A stretch of 64,000 bases of DNA from the NCBI GenBank assembly GCA_018902385.1, contig JABSSW010000055.1, positions 1 through 64,000 on the forward strand, in the 5' to 3' direction. The notes beneath the pieces were generated by a model. The model was not told the origin of the DNA. It worked only from the letters and a program-made list of their open reading frames with translations, and did not search any database. This stretch comes from Physcia stellaris. Taxonomy: Eukaryota > Ascomycota > Lecanoromycetes > Caliciales > Physciaceae. Both the position numbers and the translations under genes were made by a program. Positions 48,320-60,469 of this stretch are shown one piece after another (position 1 is the stretch's first letter; each line of letters opens with the position of its first letter).

Positions 48320-50849
48320 ATCGTTGCGTTATTAATTTTTGCGTTTACGTCGTTTTTTTTTGTTGTTTTTTCGAATTTGTTTGACAACGACAAAATGAAA
48401 ATGTTTGATGATACATTCGATAATGTCGTGATAAAATTTTTGACAATAATCGTATCATTTAATTTTTTGAATGATAATTTTGATGTGTTCGAAAATGACG
48501 TTTTGTTGAAACGATTTGATGAAATTTGAAACAAAATCGATAATCAAAAAAACAAAATCAATATCGTTGATAATCGCAATTTCAAAAAAATTGATACATT
48601 GAATTTCATATGAATGAATAACGTTCGAAAAAACGTGTTTGAAATTATTTTTTTGATTATTGTCGAAAAATTCATGTTTCGAAATTCAACGATCAATGAA
48701 AAAACGAACGAATTTTGAAAAATTCGCAAAATATTTGTAAATAAATCAATTTTCATTCATTTTTGAATTAAATGAATAAATGACGAATTCGTTAATAATG
48801 TTTCGAAATTTGAATTTATATTTATTGATGTCAATGCAAAATTTTTTTGAAAAATTCAAATTTGTTATAAATAATTATCAACGCATTGAATTTTTTGAAT
48901 TTGCAAATTTTGATGATTTTTTTTCAAACGTTTATGACGACATTCGCATTTTTGATATCATAATACAAATTATCGTTCACAATTGTACGTAAAACAATAT
49001 AACACAATTCATTATTTTTATCGTCAATTGAAAATCGTCGTTGAATATATTTTCATAAACGAATTCATTTGAAAACATTTTTCATTTTTCGATTTCATTT
49101 GAAATATTTTTGAAATTCATTGATTTTGATGATAATTTTAAAAAAAAAACGAAAACGAAAACGATAAAAAAAACGTTTTCGACGTCGAATTGAATTGTTG
49201 AATTAAACATGATAATTTTGAAAATTTAAAAAAAATTCGTGCGATTAAACGAAAAAAATCAAAAAAATTCGATGAATTCGATATTTGAAAATTAAAAAAT
49301 GAATTTATAAATAAAAATTCGACGAATTTGAAAAAAAAATTGATATTCGTAATTTTCAATGTTTTTTTCGTTTGATTCGCGAAAATAATCAATTATAATT
49401 TGTGCAATTTCGTGTACAATATTTGAAAATTTTGTTTCGAAATGTTTTACGTATAAATAGCGAATGATTTTTATTTTGTTGATAAAATTGATTGAAAAAA
49501 TTGATTAATAAACACATTTCAATTGAATTGTTGAAAATTTTCGAAATTAAATTTAAATCGTTTTTAAATGATTGCAAAAAAAACGTAAATATAAATTGTT
49601 AAAAATAAACGTGAATTTCAAATGTCGAAATAATTTTGTAACGTTTTCGTTTTTTGTCAATTTTTCGAAAAGAAATGTTTGATTATATGCATTTGTTTCA
49701 ATGTTGTTTGAAAATTCGATTTTTGTTGCGACAATAATTTCGATTTTCACGATAATTGAAAATTCAATTTTTGATGATACGACAATGATTTCAATTTTCG
49801 TTTTAATATTGTCAATCGTTGTTGAATTTAAATTTGTTTCAAATGTTTGATTTATTGAAATGTCAATTATTTTTTTGATTGAATTTTGAAAAAAACAAAA
49901 AATTGAATTTCGTTTAATAATGAATGATTGAATGATTTCAATTTGATTCGACTTTGCATTAATTGCAACATTGTTCAATACGACACGTTTTTAATTTTCG
50001 AATTTGTTTTTTTTTAATCAATTTATTTGTTTTTTTGACAAATCGAATGATTGAAAAATTATCGAATAAATCAAAATTCGTGATATTGAAATATGCAATT
50101 GTGTTAAAATTTTGATCAAAATCATTTGTCGTTTTAATTCAATTTTGTTTTTGAAATCGTTCAACAATTGATCGATTATTGATTTTGATAAATCAATACG
50201 AAATTATTGTGATCGCAATTGTGATTCGTTTGATTAAAAATAATAAAAAAATTGATTGAATTCGAATTTCGATTGTTCGAAATCAATTATTCGAATTTTT
50301 GTGATGTTGATTTTTGCAATACGATTTCAAATGAATTGAAAAAATTGAAATTGAAAAATTTTTGCATGTTTTTAACGATTCGACATTCGTATTTTGACGA
50401 AATTAAACGCGTTTCAAATTTCGTTAATCAATTGCGATATTAATCGTTTCACATGATTACATGATTGATACATATCGTTTGAATGAATTTATTAATGATT
50501 TGTTTGTTTGCAATTTCATTAATCAATGCGTTTTTTAACGAAAACGACAAATCGCGAATAAAAAATAAACTTAATCGTTTGTTCAATTTTTTCGACATTT
50601 TTGAAATTTGTTTTTGTTCAATTGTGTCGAACGAATTTCGATGACATTTTTGAAATTTGTTTTTTTGTTCAAAATTCATGTTTTTTGAAATTGTATTTTT
50701 TTTCATTGCAATGCAATGAATTTTTGATTTTGAAAAATTTTTAAAAAAGAAATTTCGTAAAAATGTATTGAATTTTGACATAAAAACAATAATAACGTTC
50801 GTTCGTTTAAACGATTAATTTAATACAAAAATTTACAAATAAATTATTC

Positions 50850-50869
50850 GTTTTTTCGAATTCATAATT
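50850..50869 (-). promoter_or_regulatory. Decayed primer-binding site of Copia F
   Basis: On the minus strand the bases after the 5' LTR read AATTATGAATTCG. This agrees with a half-tRNA-Met site (GGTTATGAG-type) at the positions the CpY process leaves alone. It resembles the island's site and supports a Copia identity. Confidence 0.5.
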
Positions 50870-51008
50870 TGTCAAAAATAAAAAATAAAACGCATTGTAT
50901 TGTTAAAAATATTAAAATTTGAATTCGTTATATACATTTTGAAACGTCAAAATCGTCTAAATCACGTGACAAAAATATAAAATTAATTTCGAAATTTGAA
51001 TTTTGACA
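50870..51008 (-). repeat. 5' LTR of Copia element F
   Basis: 139 bp, plus-strand TGTCAAAAATAAA to AATTTTGACA; followed by ATGAC, the probable TSD. Confidence 0.87.
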
Positions 51009-52119
51009 ATGACAATTTTGATATCGTTTCGTTTATCGTCAATGATTTCGATTTCGATAATTCGTTCATTTATACGAATTATTCGAATTTTGATTTCGTT
51101 GCATTTGAAAAAAAATTTCAAATTTCGCAATATCATAACAAACATATCAATTTTCAAACGCAAAATATGAAAAAAAAACGATGTTTCGTTGTAATGATAA
51201 AAACATTCGTCATCGAATTCATTTTTCAATTCAAAATTTACGAAAATATTGAAATTGTGTTTGAAATGCACGTTTTCACGAAATTTATCGACGCAAATTT
51301 CGTTGATTTGTTGAACGTCGATATTGATTATCGCGAAAATAATTCGTTCGTCGAAATATTGATTGATAAAAATGCGAAATTTCAAATCAAAATAAATGAT
51401 ATTAATGAATTTTTGTTGCGAATTCGTTTTCGATAAATATTCATGATGTCACGATGCGAAATTTTTATTTTCGTCGATTTTTATCGCATCGTCGATATTC
51501 AAAACATTTTTAACGAAAACAACGATTTTTTGACGATTTTTTTTTGTGAACATTGAATTTCGAAAACGCATGTTAATGATAAAAAATAAAATATTTATAA
51601 TATTTCAAAAAAAAAGTTTTTGCAAACACATATTGACGATAATATTTCGAAATTTTTTAAAAACAACAAAAAAACATTGTTTGAAATTTTCGCAAAAACA
51701 TACAATTTTTTTTTCGAAAAAAACAATTTCGTCAACATCGCAAAAATAAAAAAAAATACGATTAACGATCATGAAATTTCATTTTCGTTGCATAAAAATT
51801 TCGTTTCAAAAAATCAATTTGACGATTTTAATAAATTCGACACGATCGATATTTTTTTGATCGAACAAATGTTTTCATTTTTCGAATTCAAAAAAATTTT
51901 GAATTTGAAATAAACAATAATATCATTTTTCAAAAACGTGATTGCAATGTTTGAAAAAATTATCGCAAAAACAATAACATTTTTCGATCGTAATTTGATC
52001 ATGACGATGTTTTGAACGAAATTTTTTTTCGTGTTTTCAAAATCGTCAAAAAAAATGATTTTGATTTCACGAATTTTTATTTTTTTAACAATTTCAACGA
52101 TTATATTAATCGTATGCAA
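51009..52119 (-). pseudogene. Helitron helicase, N-terminal and middle part
   Basis: The frame 51814-52119 carries IKIIFFDDFENTKKNFVQNIVM, the position of Walker A (G-G-x-G-T-G-K-T/S in intact relatives; here several Gly are lost), followed by an AIIFSNIAITFL block. The frame running from about 51385 down to the element F boundary carries IINIDVQQINEI, then YNETSFFFHILRLKIDMFVMILRNL (the L.L...M.V...RN motif of Pif1/Helitron helicases). ATPase function cannot survive these losses. Confidence 0.72.
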
Positions 52120-53690
52120 TTAATTCGTATTAAATTTGTTTCAATTCGCGACGACGAAAATTAAAAAATCAATCAACGTTATTTTTCGCGAATCAAACGA
52201 TTTTTAATTTGAACATATTGATCGAAATCAATAAAAAATTTGAACAAATTATAATGAAAAAAATTTGAAATTTCGTCGTCAACAATTTTATCGAACAAAT
52301 TTGACAACAAAAACAATATCAATTGTTTTTTTTGATCGTGCAACGCATTCAAATCGATTTCAATGAAATTTTTCAACGTGAATTTTTGCAATAAAAAATA
52401 ATCGCGAATTATTATATTTTTGCAATTTGAAAAAAATTTGCGATGAAATTAATGAAAAACGAAAATAATGCGATCGCAAAAAATAAAATTAAAAAAAAAA
52501 ACAAAAAACATTTGAAAATGTGCACGTGTTATTTCATTTTCGATCAATAAAAAATTTAAAAAATTCAACATTATTATACAAAATTTTTGTATATTCGAAA
52601 TTATTTCGAACATTTCAAAATTCGAAAAAAAATCGAAATTGATTTATATTTTTTTGTGTTTCGTTTACAATTTCAAAAATTTCGCAAAATCACATTCGAT
52701 CAAAATCGTTACGAATAATTTTTTCAACATCGTCGCAATATCGAATTCGATAATTTCGATTATAATTGCATTTTATTCGTCGTTATCGTCAATTAATTCG
52801 AATTCAACGCAAATTTGTTTGTAATTCAAAAATTGAAAAACGATTTTTTCAACAAACTTTTTTTCAATTTGCACATTCACGATTTTTAAATCGTCAAAAA
52901 ATATGCATTTTTTTTTGTTGACGAATAACAAACGCAAATAAAAAACATCGTTTGATTTGAAATTTATAAAATACATTCGATTTACGCATTTGTTCATTTT
53001 TCGCACGATTCAAATTTTTTTGATTTTATTTCATACGAAAAATTCGAAAATATTTTGATAAAAATGTTTTCGTGAATTCACAACAATATCACGATTTTTT
53101 TTGCGAATAACAAAAAAAAAATTCATTATTGCGTTCGATTTCGTGAATTATGCGATTGAATTCGAAATATTCGATTAATTGAATCGTGCGAAAATTTTCG
53201 TTTTCAATCAATTGATTTGAAATTTTTTTATCGTTGAAATTAATGACAATTCGATTGCGATTTTTCAAATGCAATTGAAATCGAATGATCGCGAATTTAA
53301 TTTCGTCGAAAAAAAAATCGAATATACGTTAAACGATTTCGCAAAATTCTATTCAACGCGTGTCGTGAAAAATTTTGATTTCGTCAATAAATTTTTCGTT
53401 GTTTTGTCGATTCGTACGAAATTCGTTAATTCGACGAATAATAATAATGTTGAAAAATACGTCGAAATAATCGTTTTTTTTGAAAATATATTTGTACAAA
53501 TATTTTACGAATTTCGCATTGATGTAAATTTCAACGTTAATATAAATTTCATATTTTTGCAACAATCAAAAATTGTAAAAAATCATTTATTTGATGTTTC
53601 AATATTTTCTTTTTACAAATTCGCACGAAAAACGACGATATCGCGATAAATTTGAATGATAACACAAATTCGTCATCATTAATTTTTTTT
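52120..53690 (-). pseudogene. Helitron Rep-helicase linker region
   Basis: The frame 52773-53006 (RMYFINFKSNDVFYLRLLFVNKK, then FDDLKIVN) and the frame 53089-53274 (FNDKKI, then LIEYFEFNR) match the conserved region between Rep and helicase in Helitron proteins (R-x-Y-x-V-x-P..GE.FYLRLLL, L-T-E-Y-F). Broken by stops and shifts; the plus-strand frames here (53269-53649) are shadows. Confidence 0.68.
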
Positions 53691-54494
53691 TGAAAAATCA
53701 TTTGATGTATTTATTTTCGAAATTATGACAAAACGTTTTTTCGATTTTTTTGTAATTTTTGTGAATTATTTGTTCAACAATCAATTCGTAAAAAATTTTG
53801 CGTATCGCGTTGAATTCAAATATTTTTTTGAAAAATATGATTGCATGAATCGCGTCGTCAATGTTGTTTTTATCGCATTCATTTCGAAAATTTGTAATGA
53901 AAAAAATATGAACATGCGACAAATTTTTTTTCTGAAATTCGATAACGTAAATGTGCGCGTTTATCATTTTCATGACATAACGTTCGATAAAATCGCGCAA
54001 AAATTTTTTGAATTTCAATTGAAATATTTTAATTATCAAGTCGAAACGATTGACGATATTAACGTTCGAAAAAAATTCGTTCGAATTTTTTTCAATGTGA
54101 ATTGCAAATAAAAATGATGAAAAAATAAATTTATTAAATTTTCGAATCAAAACGAAAACGTTTTGTTTTTGATTTTCATGTATCGAAAAAATTTCGTATA
54201 ATTTGACGACAATATCGTCATTTTTTGATCAATATTATTGAATTCATAATTTTGACTCAATCGATTCATGAAATTTCGATAAAAATCAATTCGCAAAAAC
54301 AATTGATTAAAACGAACGAAATTGAAATTATTGAATTTCACGCAAACAAACGCATTCATCAAAAAATATTGAAACAATCGTTTCGAATGCAATACACGAT
54401 TGAATTTTTTTGACGATTTTGTATATATATAACATAAAAAAAACGTGATTTTGACACCAATACATTGACGAAAACAAAAAAACGAAATTTTCAT
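53691..54494 (-). pseudogene. Helitron Rep (Helitron_like_N, HUH) region
   Basis: The frame 54147-54494 reads SKRLFQYFLMNAFVCVKFNN followed by FVRFNQLFLRIDFYRNFM, typical of Helitron_like_N (L-x-Q-x-x-x-V-D). The frame 53698-54150 reads FIERYVMKMINAHIYVIEFQ followed by KKNLSHVHIFFI; the HVH pair is the HUH metal-binding motif in its usual E-x-Q-x-R-G-x-P-H-x-H setting. Enough is left for a firm family call. Confidence 0.82.
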
Positions 54495-54749
54495 ATTAAT
54501 ACATTGACGAAAATAAAAAAACGAAATTTTTATATTAATACATTGATTTCGCGCAACAAAAAAACAATAAATTTATTGTATTTTTCATGCATCAATCGAT
54601 CGATTCGTGAAACGTATGCAAAATTTACATCGTGATGAAAATTTCAACAACGCGTTGAATCGTGTCAAAAATACGTTGTTAAAATTCAAAACACGAATAA
54701 CAATTTATCGTTATTGAAAATTTCACGATTTGACGTGTGAAAAATTTCA

Positions 54750-56150
54750 TTAATAAAAAAATAATTTTCGCATTTTTTTTTTTTCGATCAAATATGCAAA
54801 AAACGAAACATTTGACAAAACATACGTAAAAAAAAAGTTAATTGAAATAAAAATCGTATTTCGATACGAAAAATGCAAAAAACGACGTATTTGAATGATA
54901 TACGAATAAAATTTTTTTGAATTATTCGTTTCGATTTTTTTCAATTCGAATATCGTTGTCGTCGTTTTTTTCGTTTTGATTACGTGCAAATTTTTCATTT
55001 TCGTTATCGTCGAATTTCAAATCGTGTTTTTGAATAAATCGAAACGTTGTATCGAAAAAAGTTTTGCGAACACGTAAATCACGATTATTTTCGTGATCGA
55101 AAAAAATAATAATAAATATTTAATTTTGTTTTTCGCAAAAAAATCAAAATAAAATATCGAAACGTTATGTAACAAAAATGTCAATAAAACATTCGAATGA
55201 AATTATCGTCGTAAATTTGCATCACGATATTTTTTTCGATTAATTTATTCGAATTAAACATTTCGAACACGTTCAAAACAATAACGATTTTTTCGAAAAT
55301 GAATTTGTTGTGCGTTTTTTTTCACATTCGTTTAAAATCATGTTGTTTCAAAACGATTTTGATTTCAAAATCGTCATCACAATTTTTGAACGATTGAATT
55401 TATAAATTGTATTTGATCATCAAATTTTGTAATTCGTGAAATTTTTTCAAACAATTGTTCATCGTGAATCAAACGTTTCAATAAAATTTTCTGCGAAAAA
55501 TCGAACGAATATATTTGACAAAAACGACGACGATCATTTAAATTAACAAAAAAAACATTCAACATGTGATGAATCGATTTCATGATGCGAAAAATAATTC
55601 AAACGTTGTGTAATTCATCAATTTTCGCGTTTTTATTGATAAACGACAAAACGTTGTTGAAAATAATGATCATTTTTTGAAATTTTTTGTATCGTTTGTT
55701 CAATCGTTTGCGTGAATTGAAATCGTTTGTAAATCGCATTTTATACAAAAATGATTTAAATATTTGAAATCAACGTCACGTTGTAAAATTGCGTTTTTTT
55801 CGAAATCGTCGAACATTTTCGTTACAACGTCAAAATTTGTTTCAAAAATTATCATGTTCGATGAAATTTTGTCGTTGACGCAACAATGTCAATATTTATC
55901 GTCGATGAATTTGCGATAACATTTTTCGAAATATTAATAAACATCGCAAAAAAAACACACGTTGTTGTCGTTTTTGTCATGCAATTTCGACAATACATGT
56001 TTGTCAAATATCACGTTTTTTTGCGAACGATCATATAATCAAAATTCAAATTTTTGTCGTCACGTCGAATTTTGAAATCAATTTTTCGAATTCGAACGCG
56101 TTGTTTGACGATTTTTTTCGCGTATGTTTTTTTATTTTTTTTTATTAAAC
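54750..56150 (-). pseudogene. Helitron N-terminal region
   Basis: Upstream of Rep. At about 55890-55990 the minus strand reads CFFCDVY..FEKCYRKFIDDKY.HCC, the Cys spacing of the C-x-x-C-G-A...C-C block found near the N-terminus of fungal Helitron proteins. The 55377-55583 frame lies in the following segment. Broken by several stops and shifts. Confidence 0.55.
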
Positions 56151-57117
56151 AAACGTGAATTTTTTTTTGTCATCATCGTGATTCGAAACGTGTTCAAATT
56201 TTCGATTTGATTCGTGATCGACGAAATTTGCGTATGATCGTATGAAAAAAAAATCGTCGAAATCGTAATTATCGTTTTTTTCTTGAAAAAAAAATTGAAA
56301 AAAAAAAAGCACGATTCGCGAAACGCGCAAATCGTCGTATTTTTGACGAGAACGTATAACAACAAATTCAAAAAAAATAAAATTGTAAAAAACTCTGAAT
56401 GACAATGATGCAAACGTGACGTTTTTTCGATATTCGATTTTTTTATCGCGTTTTTTGAAAAACACATTGTTAACAATATTGATAACATTATTAAAAAATC
56501 GCTTAAACGTTGTTTTCGTTGAATTTGCAAAATGAAAAAACAAAATAATGATTTCATACGAATTCACAAACATCGCGAATTGCTGTTGACGATTTTGATT
56601 GTTGATTCGATTGATAACATTGTTGAATCGATTTTCAACAACAAAAATAAAACGATCGAAAAAAATCATTTTGACAACAAATAAACGATTGAAATGTAAA
56701 TGTAAATTGAAAAAAAATGAAACGAAAATGCAAAATCAAAACACGAAAAAAAAAATTTGACAAACAAACGTTTGATGAAATCAACAAACAAAAAAAATAA
56801 ACAACGTGATTATTTCACAATCACATGATCAAAACGCGTCATTTCAACGACGTTGAAAAACGCATAACGAATTTCAAAATTTCAATCAACAAAGTATAAA
56901 AAGATTTGTCATGATTGTTGACGATACAACGAAAAAAACAATTGCAAAAATTGAAACATATTTGAAATAATCTTGACGTATGTCTCGATTAAAAACGTGA
57001 ATTAAATATTGATTAAATTTATCGACTTTAAAAAATACGAACGCAAAATTGATCAAAATTTTTCTCGATCGATCATTCTCGTCAAACGAATATATTGAAT
57101 TTTTTTAAAAAAAATAT
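56151..57117 (-). other. Helitron 5' end region
   Basis: Contains a 174-codon minus-strand frame (56145-56669) and an overlapping 141-codon frame without recognisable domains; these may be N-terminal Helitron coding. The last 150 bases before the C2 junction keep more CT/AG than the rest. No TC terminus could be fixed. Confidence 0.4.
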
Positions 57118-59833
57118 TTTATATTGAAAATTCGAATTTGAAAATATCGATAAATTCGTTGAAATTTACATCGATTACAAAAATTTGAAAATTTTCATGA
57201 CAAACAAAAAAATTATTTTTATTAAATACGTTAAATAAAAAACTTGATCGATTATAATATTAAAATTTAATATCAATTCGAAATCAAAAACGTTAAAACA
57301 AACGTTTTAATTCGTATGTTTGATTTTCGTTTTGTCAAAAACGACGAACGAAAATTTTATAAAAAACAAATTTTGTTGTTATTTTCACGATTGCAATTGT
57401 GTTTGATCAACGTTTAAAATGATTTATACGAACGAATCATGCAAATTAATCGAAAAAACGACGATTGCATTAATTATCGTTAAATTTTGATCGATAAACA
57501 AATTATTAACGATAAAATAAATTTACAAAATTGTTTCGATCGAAACGAAATTTTTTCAAAAACGAAAATTTATGAATATCAAATCGATTGAATTTTATAA
57601 TCGAAATAATTCGCGATATTTACAATTAATTTTTTTGTATTCATTCGAACATAAATCGAATTGAAAAATTTATTAAACGTTATTATTATTGATTTAATAT
57701 GAAATTATTTATTAAACGTTACATTCGTAATTGTTACAAATATCAACGATCGAAAATTTCATATAACGATCGTTATGAATTATTAATATCGTTGTCAATT
57801 TTCAATCAACAATAAATCGATATTTCAATGAATTTTATTATTAATTTATTCGATTTCAAAAATAACAACGTTATTTGTATCATTATCAATCGTTTGATTC
57901 AATAACGTTATTACGTTTTTGTGTAATCGATGACGATGATTTAACAATCAAAATTTGCGTCAAAATATTGTTACATTACGTATTTCGCATTTATGATGTG
58001 TTTTTTTCATCGTTTCAAATCGAAATAATCAATTTGTAAATCGTGTTTGAATTTTTTTGTAAACGTTTAAAAATCAAATGTAAATTGTTCACAACGTTTC
58101 AATTCGAAATTGATAATTAAATCGAACGAACGAATTAAAACATCGAAATACGATTACGTCAATATTGTAATTATCGATAAAACGATTAAATTGATTCAAT
58201 CGATATCATAAAATTCGTTAACAATAACGATGTATCGACGATCACAAAATTCATTTCGTTTTTTATTAACAAAAATTATTATTTTCGAATAATTTTTGTT
58301 TCAAATTTGAATGATTACGAAACAATTAAAAAACGTTTGTTAATCAAAAAAAAAAAATTCATAATCGAAAAAATAAATCGTATTATCGAATACGTCAAAA
58401 TTAATGTTGCGAATGTTAAACGAAAAATGATTATTCGAATCAACAAAATTCGTTTTTTAATTAATTTCGAAATAAAAAATTATATGTGATTAAATCGTCA
58501 TCACATAAAAACAATTCGTTTATTCGACAAATTGAATAACAAAAAATTTAATTCGTATAAAAATATTAAAAAACGAAATAATGTTTACGAATTGAAATTG
58601 TTTGACGATATACATATTTATTCAATTTTTCATTCGTAATTGTTAAAAAAAATTCAAAAATTTATTGAAAAAACAACAAAACGATTTTTTTGAATTCGTT
58701 ATTACAAATAAAATGTTCGAATGAAAATTAAACGACATATTACAATTTCGATATTATTATTATCGTTTACAATATCGTTGTAAATAATCAAATTAAAATT
58801 TTCACGATCGTATTTGATATTATGTCGACGATATTGAATTTCAAAATATTTAAAATATTATGAATGTTTTTTACGAAATCAATTTAAAAACAACAAATTT
58901 TGTTTTACGAAATAATTAAACAATAATTTTCAAAATATTATCATCGATTAAAAAACATAATATTGACGTTAAATTCGTCAAACATTTATTTTCGAATTGA
59001 TTTTGATAATTTACAATTTTAACAATTTTTATTGTTTACAATCAAAGTTTAAAACGTTTGAAAAATTGAATCGTGTTAAAAACATTTTCAAAAATTGTCG
59101 TTTGATTTTATTGAACGATAAAAAATAAATGCATATAAACAAACACGTTGTTTAAAATTAAAAAACATACGAATTTGTCAATCAAATTTTCAACAAAATT
59201 TTCAAATATTTATTGATAATCGACGAAATTATTTGTAAAATTTGTTCAAAATTAATTCTTTTCTAAAAAGTTTATCGTATATTTATTTTACAAAATAAAA
59301 TGTACGTATCAAAAAAACGTACGAAATTAAATATCGATGCGTTAATCGTTGTTATATTAATTTTATCAATATTATCAAATTGTTTGTTTCATGATATGAT
59401 CGATTTGATATTTTGAAATTTTTTAACGAATTCATTTCGCGAACGAAATTTATTTTGCAAAATTTATTTTGCAAAATTTCGTATTTGTTTCGTTATTTCA
59501 ACGATTATTTTATTGAACGTTATTCAATAAAATATTTAAAACGCGTCGATTGTTTATTGTTACAAAAAAAAATCTATTAATCATTTCGAAACGAAACAAA
59601 AAAAACGAAAAATAATATAACGAACAAATATTGAATTCAATATTTGACAAAATTAATATCGTGTCAATATTGTTATTTTATCATATCGAATGTTAAAATC
59701 GAAATTCGTTTTGACGCATTCGAAAAATTAAATTTTTTATATATGTTTTTGCAAATTTTCATTTATTTGTTTTTTATTTCAAAATTTTCGTGTAATTATG
59801 TATTAATATTATATCAATGCATAATATTTCACG
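57118..59833 (+). mobile_element. Chromovirus C2, right piece with 3' LTR
   Basis: Aligns with C1 19690-22640 throughout: the rest of RNase H (57120-57400), integrase (57650-58490; the frame 58307-58489 reads MNDYETIKKRLLIKKKKF), a chromodomain-like end (about 58730-58870), the 3' region and the LTR. More decayed than C1. It continues the piece at 23140-23540. Fossil, dozens of breaks. Confidence 0.78.
59616..59833 (+). repeat. 3' LTR of chromovirus C2
   Basis: 218-bp C-family LTR directly after the purine tract at about 59590-59615; the most decayed of the four family members in the window. Confidence 0.78.
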
Positions 59834-60469
59834 ATTTTGACAACAAAATTTTCATATAAAAACGTATATTTCGTCGTAATATCTTTTTATTTCGTTTTGA
59901 TCGTTGACGATGTATTGAAATTTTCGAAATACAACGAAAAATTGTTCGTTGATTTGAAATAAATGATAATAAATATAAAAACGTCGATATCGAAAAAAAT
60001 AATTTTGATTATTGAACAAATAATTGTTTTTGAACGAACAATTATTCAAATTGCGATTGTTTTTTTTTTGTTTTTTTTGTTTTTTGGTTTTCGTAATATT
60101 GTTTGACGTGCTTTTGCAATGATAAACAGATCGAAATTCAAAATAAATTGCATGATAAATGTGAAATGCTTGAATAATGTTTCGGACGTGACTTTGTGAA
60201 CGTGTTTTGAATAATGTAATTGAATTTTCGACAACAATTTCGCGAACAGAATCATTTTTTCAACTCATAACTATTGCGATAATGAATCGATTTCTGTTAT
60301 TGTTACAACATTCGATTGCGCTTAGTTTGCTCTACAACTTTGGCTAGATAAGTAGAAATCATATATGGTTGTTGATTGGTGTGCAAGCTGCAAAGCATTG
60401 CATGGGCGCAACAATTCGATTTTGATGTTTTTGATGTGAATTTTGAAAATTTTGTGCTTTTCGATTTGA
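59834..60469. other. Boundary between AT-rich block and gene-bearing DNA
   Basis: Base composition and CT/AG frequency recover gradually from about 60060, and normal coding composition starts at about 60480. Minus-strand frames at 59852-60049 and 60046-60255 have no recognisable domain. No feature supported. Confidence 0.5.

Larger units (their letters stand above)
47951..50869 (-). pseudogene. Element F gag side and leader
   Basis: About 2.9 kb of strongly decayed DNA upstream of integrase. Minus-strand frames at 48208-48534, 48544-48756, 49138-49577, 49553-49978 and 50449-50781 are Asn/Lys/Phe-rich. No zinc knuckle was recognised. This is longer than a normal Copia Gag, so an unrecognised insertion or extra frame is possible. 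Fossil. Confidence 0.4.
32948..51008 (-). mobile_element. Ty1/Copia element F, fossil, contains E and the island
   Basis: LTRs of 140 and 139 bp (32948-33087 and 50870-51008). Flanks ATAAT and ATGAC fit one 5-bp duplication with two transitions. Minus-strand order: Gag side (50.8-48 kb), Gag-pre-integrase and integrase (47.95-47.16 kb, continuing at 43944-43802), linker and RT (36.45-34.95 kb), RNase H (34.9-34.25 kb). Integrase before RT is the Copia order. E (36451-43796) and the island (43945-47151) are inserted inside it. It landed in the Helitron helicase. Broken, dozens of breaks. Confidence 0.78.
23541..57117 (-). mobile_element. Helitron with Rep/helicase gene, minus strand, split by D and F
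   Basis: A rolling-circle DNA transposon lies between the two halves of C2. Reading on the minus strand from right to left it shows a Helitron N-terminal Cys-containing region (about 55.9-56.0 kb), a Helitron_like_N / HUH Rep region (53.7-54.5 kb), a Pif1-type helicase start with Walker A (about 52.0 kb), a helicase middle (about 51.0-51.4 kb), a helicase segment at 32784-32947 and the last helicase motif at about 24840-24990. D and F account for the two gaps. Without them the element is about 7.7 kb. It is dead: the gene is split twice and carries many stops and shifts. The exact ends are uncertain by about 10 bp. Confidence 0.75.

Noticed and set aside
3973-59833. CRISPR-like arrays from the repeated 140-390-bp sequences
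   Set aside because: These are LTR pairs with TG...CA ends and 5-bp target duplications, not short regularly spaced repeats, and the organism is eukaryotic.
1-60000. Mitochondrial, Plasmodium-like or Dictyostelium-like origin suggested by the extreme AT content
   Set aside because: The specific loss of CpT/CpC with many CpGs, the fungal-type Gypsy, Copia and Helitron content, and the switch to normal fungal gene DNA at the right end fit a mutated fungal repeat block.
200-60255. The many 60-190-codon frames on both strands of the AT-rich block as host genes
   Set aside because: They overlap on opposite strands, are Phe/Asn/Lys/Ile-rich, and where recognisable they belong to decayed transposable elements; others follow from homopolymer tracts.
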